Made by a program: the position numbers and the translations under genes
In this document: piece after piece, positions 14,723 to 23,988 of the stretch
How positions within the stretch are numbered: position 1 is the stretch's first letter
Layout: each line of letters opens with the position of its first letter
Notes under the pieces: model-generated
Database searches by the model: none
What the model was told of the DNA's origin: nothing
The model's input: the letters and a program-made list of their open reading frames with translations, nothing else
From: Saprospiraceae bacterium
GTDB lineage: Bacteria; Bacteroidota; Bacteroidia; Chitinophagales; Saprospiraceae
Reading direction: 5' to 3'
Length of the DNA stretch: 39,491 nt
Assembly (NCBI GenBank): GCA_028280415.1
Contig: JANQLV010000011.1
Location: 1 to 39,491, forward strand

Positions 14723-17308
14723 TTACTTTTCCTTCTTCATGGGCACATTTTCCATCGAACCGGTATTGATCGTATTTCCAAAGAAAATTGCATTGGCAAA
14801 GAGTTTATTTGTCCCATACCAAAAGGCTCTGAAATTGGGATTATCGCTTAGGCAGATCACCCGGCCACTTCCTGCCCGGCAAGTAATAATCGCTGCACTA
14901 TTGGAGAGCGTTTTCAAATTCTTTTTAGAAATATATCCGCTTAATAAAGGGCTGGCCGTATAAATTGCCGGAGCAGCATAGCGATTTTTGGGCAGCTCGA
15001 AAAAGTTCGTTCCTTTTCTAAAAACCGGTAAGGTCTCATCACGGAAACCGTAAGCAAGAGGATGTGTTAAATCCAGTTTTACTTCGAAAATAGCGCCTCC
15101 TATAAAATCAGCTCCCCGGTCCGCCGATAGTTTCGAATAGGGTCTTCTGCCTTTATTGTTGGAAGAGGACTTATTGGTTTTCGGAGTAAAATGTGCTAAG
15201 CCTAGGCCTTTTGCCCAGTTCACGGCACTGCGCATTGTGATGAGTGTACCTCCTGATTGTACCCATGTTTTCAACTTTTCGGCACTTTTACCTAGTTTCG
15301 AATAGTTGCCGTTAACCATTACAACGACCGTATAATCTTCGAGATCAGCCTGAAAGAAATCCAATACATCTACCAGCGTTATAGGAATCTGATAACGTTG
15401 ATCCATCAAATGCCAGACTTCCCCGGCATCATAACTGGTCACTCCTTCTCCTACAATCAGTAATACCTTGGGCATCTTCACCTTGCTAAAGTTGGGACTT
15501 CCCAGATCAATTCCATTGGGTGTCAAGCCACTCGTTGCACTATAAAATCGGATACCATTATCATCTGAGGCTTTTTTTACCAACTTAAATATTTCTTCAG
15601 ATGTTAAAAGCTGATTTTGCACGGGAATAAGGATCGTTCCTCTTCTGAAAGCTTCTAAGCCAGTAGCTGTCTTTGCGGAGAAATCCTGATTGGCAACCTT
15701 GGTGCGCAGACCGTGTTTTTGCAATTGATACAAAGCTTTCGGAGCATAGTAATTATCCCATTCAAAAAGGTAAGCATAATCACTTTTTAACGTTTCAAAG
15801 GAAGGATCAGGTAAATCCTTCAAAGAAACTTTGCTTCCACCTGGTAGACTACTGGTTGCGGCATAAGGGATATTAAAGGCCAGAGGAAGTGTCCAGGCCG
15901 ATACATCGTAGAAAAGGCTATCGCGAAAGGTGGTTTGTTTTTCGAAAATTCCCTTAATGAGTTTGTACTGTGCCTGATCCGTGGGGACAAAATAAGTGCC
16001 CTCTTTTGAAAAAAGTAGATCCTCTGCCTTGATTGATTGATTTGCCCGATAAACTTCGATATCGTGTTGTAAAAGGATTTCTATAAAATGGCGCAAGCGA
16101 GCCGGATCATATTGACTTGAAAAAACATAAGCCTTTTTGGCATCTTTATCTGCTTCTTTCAGGGCATTTTGATAAAATGATTTTTGATAATCGAGCAATT
16201 CTTTTCTTAATTCGTAACCGGCTTGCAAGGTTGAAAGTGAAGTTTTTAACTGGTTGCGTATCGCAAAAGCAAAGTCGAATTCACCATTGGTACTTTCGTG
16301 CAAATGCCCCCGGGAACTTGCTTGTTCGAAAAGGATTCCCACACAAGCCTGTACATCGGGATAAGTACTTCCTTTTCCATAATAGAAATCATCAAAGGAT
16401 TCCTGAGTATAGTAAAGCGAGCCAATTTTATCCAGTTCTTTGGCATGATATTCGGCAATAGCCTGGGTTAATTCTTGGTTTCTGGCAGGCGTGTTCGGGT
16501 TGGTTCGACTTGGGATTCCCGGCTGGAAAAAGAAAGTAGAATTACTTCCCATCTCGTGGTGATCCGTTAGAATATTAGGTTTCCATTTTTGAAAATTTCG
16601 GATACGGCCCCGACTTTCAGGATGTGCCAGTAACAGCCAATCTCGGTTCAAATCAAACCAGTAGTGGTTTGTTCGCCCACCTGGCCAGACTTCATTGAGT
16701 TCCCGGCTTTCATTATCCCCTACGAGGTTATAACTTTTATGCATATTGACCCAACCGGCAAAGCGATGCATGCCATCCGGATTAAAACAGGGATCGAGTA
16801 AGACCACGGTGTTTTCCAGTATTTTGTCGACTTGACTGCTTTTTGCCGCTGCCAGATGATAAGTGTATAGCAGAGCTGCATTTGCACCGCTGGCTTCATT
16901 GCCGTGTACGCTGTATCCCTGGTAAATTATTACGGGCATTGCCTTGGTATCCATTGCCGCTCCCGCTTTAGACGTGCTGAGTTTTCGATGATTCTCGCGG
17001 ATTTGGTCAATTTTTTTGTGATTGGCAGGACTGGTTATGGTTAATAATACCAATGGTCTGTTTTCGTAAGACCTTGCATAGGTTTCGAGGCTAATCCGAT
17101 CGGATTGTTCGGCTAGTACTTTCATATAAGCGACGAGTTGGTCGTGACTGACATGCCATTCGCCCACTTGATGCTCCAAATAGTCTTCAGGAGAAGTGAT
17201 ATTGGAATCATATGTATTATCAGGAAGGTAATAAGCAATATCTTTTTTCTGGGCATATAATGAGCAACAAAAAGCAAACAGGATCAGAAAAAGGGCAATT
17301 CGATTCAT
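14723..17308 (-). CDS. Secreted M14-family metallopeptidase
   Basis: An 861-residue exported protein. The signal peptide is at about 1-20 (ending SLYAQ), followed by an M14 zinc carboxypeptidase domain (about 50-350). Zinc ligands are H135 and E138 (VHGNEASGAN), the third His lies in TDHHEMGSN, and the catalytic Glu in GILFEQASSRG. The C-terminal half (about 370-861) is not peptidase; the part near KMPKVLLIVGEGV resembles a glutamine-amidotransferase-like fold, without a visible catalytic triad. No T9SS sorting domain is seen. It faces alaS tail to tail. It is a likely periplasmic or outer-membrane peptidase; the substrate is unknown. Confidence 0.9.
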   Translation of the reverse strand: MNRIALFLILFAFCCSLYAQKKDIAYYLPDNTYDSNITSPEDYLEHQVGEWHVSHDQLVAYMKVLAEQSDRISLETYARSYENRPLVLLTITSPANHKKIDQIRENHRKLSTSKAGAAMDTKAMPVIIYQGYSVHGNEASGANAALLYTYHLAAAKSSQVDKILENTVVLLDPCFNPDGMHRFAGWVNMHKSYNLVGDNESRELNEVWPGGRTNHYWFDLNRDWLLLAHPESRGRIRNFQKWKPNILTDHHEMGSNSTFFFQPGIPSRTNPNTPARNQELTQAIAEYHAKELDKIGSLYYTQESFDDFYYGKGSTYPDVQACVGILFEQASSRGHLHESTNGEFDFAFAIRNQLKTSLSTLQAGYELRKELLDYQKSFYQNALKEADKDAKKAYVFSSQYDPARLRHFIEILLQHDIEVYRANQSIKAEDLLFSKEGTYFVPTDQAQYKLIKGIFEKQTTFRDSLFYDVSAWTLPLAFNIPYAATSSLPGGSKVSLKDLPDPSFETLKSDYAYLFEWDNYYAPKALYQLQKHGLRTKVANQDFSAKTATGLEAFRRGTILIPVQNQLLTSEEIFKLVKKASDDNGIRFYSATSGLTPNGIDLGSPNFSKVKMPKVLLIVGEGVTSYDAGEVWHLMDQRYQIPITLVDVLDFFQADLEDYTVVVMVNGNYSKLGKSAEKLKTWVQSGGTLITMRSAVNWAKGLGLAHFTPKTNKSSSNNKGRRPYSKLSADRGADFIGGAIFEVKLDLTHPLAYGFRDETLPVFRKGTNFFELPKNRYAAPAIYTASPLLSGYISKKNLKTLSNSAAIITCRAGSGRVICLSDNPNFRAFWYGTNKLFANAIFFGNTINTGSMENVPMKKEK

Positions 17309-17424
17309 CTCGGAATGTGGAGTTAATTAAAAAGTTGCTAAAAATAAATAAAAAAAGATGCACCACAAATGTTTGCGATGCATCGGTTTAATATATCAAG
17401 GGAGAGTTGTGTAATCAAAAAATT

Positions 17425-17475
17425 GCAGCTACCGCTTTAAGGGAGGGAAGTGAGAGAATAGACTACGGTAGCTGC
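17425..17475 (-). terminator. Terminator of the 17506-18033 gene
   Basis: Perfect 10-bp stem GCAGCTACCG/CGGTAGCTGC around a 31-base loop. On the minus strand it is followed by AATTTTTT, 30 bases after the stop codon of the upstream gene. The loop is unusually long. Confidence 0.7.
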
Positions 17476-17505
17476 CTGGCTTTAAAAAAGGATTATATTT
17501 AATTA

Positions 17506-18033
17506 TTAGGGGTTAACTGATTTGGGAAAACGAAGCTTTAGCTTATTACGAACTAACTGGCTTTTCTGATATTCTTTGAAACCATATTCCAGAAGACCTT
17601 TTTTCAACCTTTTGAAGCTGATGGAAGTCTTTAGAATCTGACCATCTATTAAATAAATCTTGGTAAATTTTGTGCTTTTTTTACACTTGCTGATTTGATC
17701 AATGGGTAAGAAAACGGAAAGGTCATTCTTTAGGGTAATGCTTAAACCTTTTCCATCGCTTTCATTAGTAAAACCAATGATATCCGACTCCGATTCGTCG
17801 TTCTTGGTATCCGGATTATCCACAAATTCCAGTTGTTCAGCATTTTTTAGCAAATTTTTAAAGCTGGAAGCTGAAAGTTGTCTGAGGTCAAATAAATTTT
17901 CCTTAATCTGAAAAGTATTCTGTTCATCCTGAATCGGAATCATTTCATAATCAATATCCGGATAACAATCCAGTAACTCCGGGTTTTCGTAGCTATATTT
18001 TTTAGTTGCCGGTTCAGTATTTAATTTGATCAT
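17506..18033 (-). CDS. Hypothetical protein
   Basis: A 175-residue protein, probably cytoplasmic: no signal peptide and no membrane segment. I do not recognise its family. It is acidic and Asn/Asp-rich in the middle (about 75-95) and basic at the C-terminus, with the segment YLIDGQILKTSISFKRLKKG near the end, which might form a small beta-rich domain. I chose the ATG at 18033 over a TTG at 18057. It has its own promoter (18098-18128) and a terminator, so it is a monocistronic gene that is likely expressed. Confidence 0.7.
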   Translation of the reverse strand: MIKLNTEPATKKYSYENPELLDCYPDIDYEMIPIQDEQNTFQIKENLFDLRQLSASSFKNLLKNAEQLEFVDNPDTKNDESESDIIGFTNESDGKGLSITLKNDLSVFLPIDQISKCKKSTKFTKIYLIDGQILKTSISFKRLKKGLLEYGFKEYQKSQLVRNKLKLRFPKSVNP

Positions 18034-18097
18034 CTTGGGGAAAAAGATTTTATTCAAAAATTGACTTACGTTAGTGTGCCGGTCGTTCTTTCTGATG

Positions 18098-18128
18098 CAA
18101 ATTTAGGGGTACATCATATTGTTTACAA
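18098..18128 (-). promoter_or_regulatory. Promoter of the 17506-18033 gene
   Basis: On the minus strand TTG (18128-18126), 20 bases, then TAAATTTG (18105-18098), which fits the Bacteroidota consensus. The predicted leader is about 60 nt. Confidence 0.55.
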
Positions 18129-18157
18129 TTACTTTTTTTTCGAATTATCCCAAAAAA

Positions 18158-18182
18158 GCCCTCACTGGGATGCAGTGAGAGC
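18158..18182 (-). terminator. Terminator of the lipoprotein gene at 18237-18986
   Basis: 7-bp stem CTCACTG/CAGTGAG, extended by GC/GC beyond one mismatch, with a 5-base loop. On the minus strand a run of six T follows (18157-18152). Confidence 0.8.
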
Positions 18183-18236
18183 TGAGACATAAAGGTGTTT
18201 AGAAATATTAACTGTTTTTTGTTTTATTGCCCTGAA

Positions 18237-18986
18237 TCAGGGACATGTAGTAAAAGCATTGGGGTCGTATAACCAATATTGGTTAAGAGGATTGGTCAGA
18301 CAATTATTAAAGACTATAGAGTCAACTAAGGGCGCTCCTCCGTTTTGAGAACATTGGATACAATCTTTGATAGCTTCAAAGTCATAATAAGGTATTTGCA
18401 TAAAAAAACTGGCAAGCGCGAGTGTTGAACCATCGCTGTTCAGCATGGAACCGGAAGTAAATTTCAGTTTTTCACAATTCCGGGAACATAAATCCTGGAT
18501 TGTAGAAGTTGGGTTAACCAGAAAAATAACATCATCTGTAGCTACAGCGTTGAGGTATACTATTTCCGAGGATTCCTTGGTAGAAGTACTCTTTTCGCTG
18601 CCGCAAATGGTTCTTACAGAGGCTTTTATGGAGTCTGTTGCTGTAATAGCTTGGGGGAAGGTAAGAAAGGTGTCTGTGACTATCAGATTTTGAAGAGCAA
18701 CATTTCCATTGAGTAATAATTCAAATTCGTAGCCTGTTGCATTGTCAACCTGATCCCAGGAATAGGTGAGGATGTAATTTCCTTTATTCTGGTGATCCGT
18801 CTGTGTCAAATGCACATTTAACGGCCGGCTACAAATTGTTTTAGTCATTGCTGCGGTAGATGTAAGGGATTGATTGGTGTTTGTGTTTTGTTTGTCATTG
18901 CTTGTTGAAGAGTTGCTACACGAAGGTAACCCCGTCAAAAGCAATACGGTCCCTATAAGACCAATGCTTATTAAACGTTCTTTCAT
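18237..18986 (-). CDS. Hypothetical lipoprotein with a fibronectin-III-like segment
   Basis: A 249-residue exported lipoprotein. The signal sequence ends in the lipobox LPSC (Cys23), followed by a Ser/Thr/Asn-rich linker to about residue 45. Residues about 70-145 show a fibronectin type III-like strand pattern (YSWDQVDNATGYEFELLLNG). The C-terminal part has several cysteines (CSRNCEK, CIQCS) and no known domain. Monocistronic, with its own terminator. Function unknown; probably envelope-exposed. Confidence 0.75.
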   Translation of the reverse strand: MKERLISIGLIGTVLLLTGLPSCSNSSTSNDKQNTNTNQSLTSTAAMTKTICSRPLNVHLTQTDHQNKGNYILTYSWDQVDNATGYEFELLLNGNVALQNLIVTDTFLTFPQAITATDSIKASVRTICGSEKSTSTKESSEIVYLNAVATDDVIFLVNPTSTIQDLCSRNCEKLKFTSGSMLNSDGSTLALASFFMQIPYYDFEAIKDCIQCSQNGGAPLVDSIVFNNCLTNPLNQYWLYDPNAFTTCP

Positions 18987-19079
18987 TCGATTTTTGATAT
19001 TTAATGAAATAAAAAGGCTGTGAAACTATCTTAATAAAATGCTAAAATACTATCTTAAAGGCCGTAACTCCAATTACCT

Positions 19080-19087
19080 TATTTTTG
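19080..19087 (+). promoter_or_regulatory. -7 promoter element upstream of the 19130 gene
   Basis: TATTTTTG matches TAnnTTTG exactly. No -33 TTG is visible at normal spacing. Its position rules against the TTG start at 19085. Confidence 0.35.
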
Positions 19088-19129
19088 AAATATCCCCAAC
19101 ACTATTATGACAGGGATGTAAGCAATTTG

Positions 19130-20557
19130 ATGAAAAGAACCAAGCTGATTAAGATATTAGCCGTTTTTAGTGCCTCTGAGTTACGCCGACTAAAAGATTT
19201 TGTGGCCTCTCCTTTTTTCAACAAGAATGAAAAAATTCAACTTCTCTTTGACTTTATCATAAGGTATGCTCCGGATTTCAATCATCCAAAACTAACTGAA
19301 GAAAATGCTTTCGCATATGTTTTCAAAAATGAACTTTTCAAACAACAGGCCATTACAAAACTTTCTTCCAAGCTTTATAAATTGATTTATACTTTTATTC
19401 ATCTGGAGAAAGATAAGGAAAAGGGATTACAAGCAGATATCAATTTTTTAAATTTTTTAAACGAAAGAGAACTTATCCATGAGTATACCCAGCATCTGAA
19501 CCATGTAAAAAAGGGAATTGACAACCTGACTATGCGAGATGCTGAATATTTTTATCAACAATTCCTCGTGGAGCAGGAACTGGCAAAGCTGAAAAGTTCC
19601 AGAGCCGATTTTGGAACGGGAGATGTCAATTTTCAGTCCGCAGTCAATGCACTGGATAAGTATTATTTGGTTCAGAAACTCATTTACCTTTGCAATCAGT
19701 ATAATCGACAATTGACGACACCTCAGCAAGGGTATCATTTTGAGTTGGTGCTCGAACTGGAGAAATACATTCCTGACAGCCCTTATTTTGCAATTCCTAC
19801 TATTAGAATCTGGTTTACCACCTTGCAACTTTTGAAAAGCAATGTCAAAGAGAAGCATTATTTTGATTTAAAAGAATTGGTGTTTAACCATTACGAAGCT
19901 TTGAGTACCTATGATATACGCAATGTGTTTTCTACCATTCAAAACAACTCCAGGTTAGTTTTTGACAAAAAGGAAGACTATTATAAAGAGCTTTTTGAAT
20001 TATATAATTTTCAATTGGAAATTGGCATATTCGATAATCCAGTCATTTTTACGCCTCAAATTTTTCTCAATATGATTACCTCCGCAATTCTATTGGATAA
20101 ATTCGTATGGGTAGAAAGGCTACTGGATAATCATGTCAGTTATGCGGTAAACAGGGATGATGATATTCATTGTCTCGGCAGGGCAATGCTCGCTTTTGCC
20201 AAGAAAAAATATCCCGAGGCCCAGGATTTCTTAAATCAATGCGTTCTCAAAAATATTTACTTCAAGCTTAACGAAAGAAGACTCCGGCTAAAGGTATATT
20301 ACGAACTGCAGTATTACGATTTGCTGGACGATTCGATCAATAGTTTTCGTAAATTCCTGTCTAAGAATAAGGAGAGTATCAGCGAATTACATCTCAAAGC
20401 CAACCGTGAGTTTGTTAACCTTAGCAAACAGATTTTTTATTTACAAAAGAGCGATTTCTCCCGGATCAAAAGCCTAAAAGAAGAAATTGAACAGGCCCGC
20501 GTACTTCCCGAAAAAAGATGGTTGTTGGAAAAGATCAGATTTTACGATAAGAAATAA
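19130..20557 (+). CDS. Hypothetical helical protein
   Basis: A 475-residue protein without signal peptide or membrane helix. It is almost entirely predicted helical, rich in Leu, Phe, Tyr and Lys, with repeated helix-turn-helix spacing that suggests a TPR-like or other alpha-solenoid fold. I do not recognise the family and see no catalytic motif. I chose the ATG at 19130 (MKRTKLIKIL); a TTG at 19085 overlaps a promoter element. It is a stand-alone gene between long intergenic regions. Its role could be scaffold-like, but that is only a guess from the fold. Confidence 0.75.
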   Translation: MKRTKLIKILAVFSASELRRLKDFVASPFFNKNEKIQLLFDFIIRYAPDFNHPKLTEENAFAYVFKNELFKQQAITKLSSKLYKLIYTFIHLEKDKEKGLQADINFLNFLNERELIHEYTQHLNHVKKGIDNLTMRDAEYFYQQFLVEQELAKLKSSRADFGTGDVNFQSAVNALDKYYLVQKLIYLCNQYNRQLTTPQQGYHFELVLELEKYIPDSPYFAIPTIRIWFTTLQLLKSNVKEKHYFDLKELVFNHYEALSTYDIRNVFSTIQNNSRLVFDKKEDYYKELFELYNFQLEIGIFDNPVIFTPQIFLNMITSAILLDKFVWVERLLDNHVSYAVNRDDDIHCLGRAMLAFAKKKYPEAQDFLNQCVLKNIYFKLNERRLRLKVYYELQYYDLLDDSINSFRKFLSKNKESISELHLKANREFVNLSKQIFYLQKSDFSRIKSLKEEIEQARVLPEKRWLLEKIRFYDKK

Positions 20558-20956
20558 AAATAGCCCACTTTCGCTTTTTAAGGCTTTAGCAGGCTAGGAA
20601 TTTAATTCAAGGAAGAAATTGTATCTTTTTGGAAGCGGCCCTTCTTTTTATTTGTTGCTGTCGTTTGTTTTAAAATTGGATCAAACAGACTACATCCGCA
20701 GATTCATTTGATATTTTGGTTGTTTTTTCCAAACAAAAGTAAGGTTGAATTCATTTTCAGGAATCACCTATTGGGGTGATATTTGAGAAAACAGAGCTTG
20801 GCGGATTGGAATAATCCGGAGTCTGACAGAACCAAACGAGAGGGATTTATGGATATTAGGAGAAGGGGATAGTAAAACAGGGGAATGCAACTTTGTGGGC
20901 TTAGGCTTTACTTCTTTAACGATTTGTCATACTTTTGCGGAAAGAAAAGCGCCTTT
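20558..20956. other. Intergenic region with promoter element
   Basis: 399 bases without a convincing gene. TACTTTTG at 20930-20937 is an exact -7 element for the downstream membrane-protein gene. A short open frame at about 20785-20872 lacks an ATG at its head. Confidence 0.45.
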
Positions 20957-21262
20957 ATGTATGTTTTATTGATATCGATTGTGCTTGGTTTGTTTATTGC
21001 GATGTTATTTGTCAATATATACTTCAGGGTACGGGTGTTCAAAGTGTATAAGATATTGGTAGAAAACCGGGTAGAATTTGGAGCTGCTCATATCTTTAAT
21101 GCGGAGAAAATGGAAAGAGAAGTCTATTCTAAATACCCGGAACAAAAGAAAAACATTAGCATTTTTGTACGGCATATGCGTTATTCCATAAAAATGGCTA
21201 CAGTTTTGATCGTATTAATTACGCTATTTGGCGCTATTTTGATGTACTATAGAGATTTATAA
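20957..21262 (+). CDS. Small two-helix membrane protein
   Basis: A 101-residue protein with a membrane helix at each end: about 3-22 (VLLISIVLGLFIAMLFVNIYF) and about 80-96 (ATVLIVLITLFGAILMY). A charged segment of about 55 residues lies between them. The topology suggests both ends in the membrane and a cytoplasmic or periplasmic loop. No family recognised. I chose the ATG at 20957, because the TACTTTTG promoter element lies inside any longer reading. Confidence 0.75.
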   Translation: MYVLLISIVLGLFIAMLFVNIYFRVRVFKVYKILVENRVEFGAAHIFNAEKMEREVYSKYPEQKKNISIFVRHMRYSIKMATVLIVLITLFGAILMYYRDL

Positions 21263-21398
21263 GAGCATTAAGATTAGCTTATCCTGATTTTTTATCTATT
21301 CGTCTATTAACAAAACATTAATTATCCAATAGATACATATTGTAATTGTTATACGTTTCTTTTTAAGTAAATGTCTAACCTTACGTATACCTGTAATT

Positions 21399-22079
21399 AT
21401 GAAGTATTTAACACAATTTCTCTTATCCCTCGCGGCGATTTTCTGTTTTTCCAGTTGTTTTGAGATCACGGAAGAAGTCAACATGAACTCGAATGGTTCT
21501 GGTGATATGCTTTTAACCATCAATATGAGTCAGAGTAAAGATAATCTGAAGAACTATATGCAGATGGAAGAGGTGCAAGGGGTGAAAGTCCCTACGAAAA
21601 CGGAAATAGACAAAGAGATCAGTAATGTTAAAAAGGCGCTGGCCAAGGTTGATGGATTGTCAAATGTAAAGATCAATACGGACTTTGAAGAGTTTATTTT
21701 CACCGTTACGGCAAATTTTACTAATGTAAAAGTCCTTAATGAAGCCATAAACAAAGTAGCCAGTACTTTGAATCATACACCTTTCCCAACGATCAAAAAA
21801 AGCAATTTTGACTATAGTACCGGAAAGTTTACCCGCTATTTCAAGTACCTGAAAGACTTTAATCTGACGCAGGAAGAGTATAATAATCTAAACTTTACTG
21901 CGAGATTTATTATGGAGTCTGCAAAGTACATTACGGTTTATCGCTTTGACAAACCGGTAAAAGAAGTGAGTAATAAAAAAGCGCAGGTTTCTCCAAGCCG
22001 TAAAGCGGTAAAACTGGAATCCAATTTTGCGGAGATTCTTACAGGAAAAAAATCAATCCAAAATACGATTACGTATTAG
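21399..22079 (+). CDS. Hypothetical lipoprotein
   Basis: A 226-residue exported lipoprotein with lipobox SSC (Cys20) after a hydrophobic signal. The mature part begins FEITEEVNMNSNGSGDMLLTINMSQS, read here in part, a pattern seen in Bacteroidota lipoproteins that have a beta-rich body. A central coiled or helical stretch (EIDKEISNVKKALAKVDGL) follows. Function unknown. It is 53 bases upstream of the DUF4836-like gene in the same direction, and the strong terminator after that gene suggests a two-gene operon. Confidence 0.78.
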   Translation: MKYLTQFLLSLAAIFCFSSCFEITEEVNMNSNGSGDMLLTINMSQSKDNLKNYMQMEEVQGVKVPTKTEIDKEISNVKKALAKVDGLSNVKINTDFEEFIFTVTANFTNVKVLNEAINKVASTLNHTPFPTIKKSNFDYSTGKFTRYFKYLKDFNLTQEEYNNLNFTARFIMESAKYITVYRFDKPVKEVSNKKAQVSPSRKAVKLESNFAEILTGKKSIQNTITY

Positions 22080-22132
22080 TTCGACTAATCAATGTGATAA
22101 CCCTTTTTAATTAAAATAAATTATTAAACCTA

Positions 22133-23863
22133 ATGACTCGAAAATCAATCTTTACATTGATGGCGGTATGCCTTATGTTTTTTGGCCTATCTGCTCAAAA
22201 TTTGCAAAGTAATATACCTAAGGACGCTACTTTCGTAGTTACGCTCAACCCGAGTGTCCTCAATTCTAAAGTCAAGTTTTCCAAGCTAAAGGAATTTGAT
22301 TTCGTTAGAAAGGGGATCGAAGAAATGACCAAACAAGCGGGCCCGATGGCTGCTGAACTGAAGAAGTTTATTGATGATCCTGCACAGCTTGGAATGGATA
22401 TGATGTCTTCTTCTTATGCATTTGGAAAAGTAGATGGCAAAAATGTACACATGGCTTATGCTTTGAAAATTGCCGATAAGACAAAATTTGAAGAACTGAT
22501 CAATACTTATGCAGCAGCTATGTTTCCGATCAAGTCGGAAAATAATATGCAGTATATTTCCGCTGATGGGGTTAATTTTTCCTGGGATAACAATCAAATT
22601 CTGATTTCCGGTGTCGAACTGGAATATGATGAAGGTGAAGAATATCAGGCGCATAAAGAACGGAAAGAAAGAGAAGCAATGACCTGGATGAAAAATATTA
22701 TGTCCGGTAGCAATGCTTCGAATTCCATCATGACCCACCCTAAATTCAAGATGGCTGAAGTCAATAAGGATGATGTTAACTTCTTTGCGGATTATGAGAC
22801 TTTTTCAAAGCTATCGCAGGATTTACAGGGAGGTGCAGATCCAATGACCGAGATGATGATGCAATCTATGTCGGGAATGTATAAGGACTCTTATATTTCA
22901 ATGGGACTTAACTTTGATAAAGGTACGACGAAATTTACTTCTGAGTATTTTATGAATGATGCCATGATGGATCTTTATCGCAAGATTTCGAATGCTACTT
23001 TTAATAAAAACTTCCTGAAATATCTGCCTAAGGATAATCTCGGCTATTTTTCTTTTAATTTCAATCTTGACAACCTGATCGATGCTATTAAGACTTCCGA
23101 AAGTCCAATGCTGGCTCAATATCCGGTTTATGAAAGTATGGCTGTTGAAGGTCTAAAGAGTGTGGGACTGGAAATGACCGCAGATGATCTGTACAAATTA
23201 TGGAATGGAGACATTATGCTGGTAGTGACGGGGATGAAAGAATTTGAAAAAGAGGTTATTACCTATGAATTTGACGATGATTTTAACAAACAGGAAGTTA
23301 AAGAAATGAAAAAAGAAGCACTTCCTGAGTTTATTATGATGATGTCTCATAAAAACAAAGACGGTCTGCTGCAATTGATTGAGTTTGGTAAACAATCTTC
23401 AATGATCTCTGATCAGAATGGTATCTTCCAGGTTAGTGTGCCGGATATGCCGATGGATATTTTTATGAAAGTTGATAAGGGGATGATGCTCATTTCCAAT
23501 AACATGGATATTGTAAAAAAGAAAGCGAAAAAAGTTTTTAAGCGTAAAAATCTCCTGAAAGGGGCAGAAATCGCCAAGATCATGAACAGCTCGTCGATTT
23601 TTCACTGGAATATACCAGAGACGATGAATGTTCTTTCCGAAATGGAGGGGATGAGGTTGAAAGGAGAAGAAGAGCTCTTGTTCAATATGAGCAAAGACAG
23701 TTTCAAAAGCTTGGTATTTGAGACGGATAAGAATATCAGTAATTCTGTCAATGCCGAAATGCGACTCAATTTTAATAATGGCAATATGAATTCACTGGAG
23801 CAAATCTTTACCATGATCAACGATGTTTTCGTGTCGATGGGTGGTGGCGGTTCTTCCATGTAA
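22133..23863 (+). CDS. Secreted protein, DUF4836-like
   Basis: A 576-residue exported protein with a signal peptide at 1-21 (cleavage after LSAQ). The mature start, IPKDATFVVTLNP, resembles DUF4836-type Bacteroidota proteins, and the protein is long, Met-rich and acidic in places (DEGEEYQAHKERKERE at about 165-180). A Gly-rich end (GGGGSSM) follows. No catalytic motif recognised. Second gene of a probable operon with the lipoprotein at 21399; both products would be outside the cytoplasm and may interact. Confidence 0.75.
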   Translation: MTRKSIFTLMAVCLMFFGLSAQNLQSNIPKDATFVVTLNPSVLNSKVKFSKLKEFDFVRKGIEEMTKQAGPMAAELKKFIDDPAQLGMDMMSSSYAFGKVDGKNVHMAYALKIADKTKFEELINTYAAAMFPIKSENNMQYISADGVNFSWDNNQILISGVELEYDEGEEYQAHKERKEREAMTWMKNIMSGSNASNSIMTHPKFKMAEVNKDDVNFFADYETFSKLSQDLQGGADPMTEMMMQSMSGMYKDSYISMGLNFDKGTTKFTSEYFMNDAMMDLYRKISNATFNKNFLKYLPKDNLGYFSFNFNLDNLIDAIKTSESPMLAQYPVYESMAVEGLKSVGLEMTADDLYKLWNGDIMLVVTGMKEFEKEVITYEFDDDFNKQEVKEMKKEALPEFIMMMSHKNKDGLLQLIEFGKQSSMISDQNGIFQVSVPDMPMDIFMKVDKGMMLISNNMDIVKKKAKKVFKRKNLLKGAEIAKIMNSSSIFHWNIPETMNVLSEMEGMRLKGEEELLFNMSKDSFKSLVFETDKNISNSVNAEMRLNFNNGNMNSLEQIFTMINDVFVSMGGGGSSM

Positions 23864-23906
23864 AACATGGCCCTGTCCGAGAAATAAAAATAGAATTTAA
23901 CGCTAT

Positions 23907-23943
23907 AAAAGCCTTTGATCTGTAAATATGGTCAAAGGCTTTT
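23907..23943 (+). terminator. Terminator of the DUF4836-like gene
   Basis: Perfect 12-bp stem AAAAGCCTTTGA/TCAAAGGCTTTT with a 13-base loop and a T run. It ends the 21399-23863 unit. Confidence 0.92.
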
Positions 23944-23944
23944 T

Positions 23945-23952
23945 TATTTTTG
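23945..23952 (+). promoter_or_regulatory. -7 promoter element for the Gfo/Idh gene
   Basis: TATTTTTG matches TAnnTTTG and starts within the T run of the preceding terminator, about 37 bases before the ATG. No -33 match at good spacing. Confidence 0.35.
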
Positions 23953-23988
23953 TTGAGATTAATATGATAATACAACAATAACAGGCTT

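Noticed and set aside
14649-14963. Rightward 104-codon frame after alaS
   Set aside because: It runs antisense over the end of the M14 peptidase gene and across the intergenic hairpin, with no known features.
20785-20872. Short open frame upstream of the small membrane protein
   Set aside because: About 30 codons, headed only by a TTG directly after a stop, and no conservation evidence.
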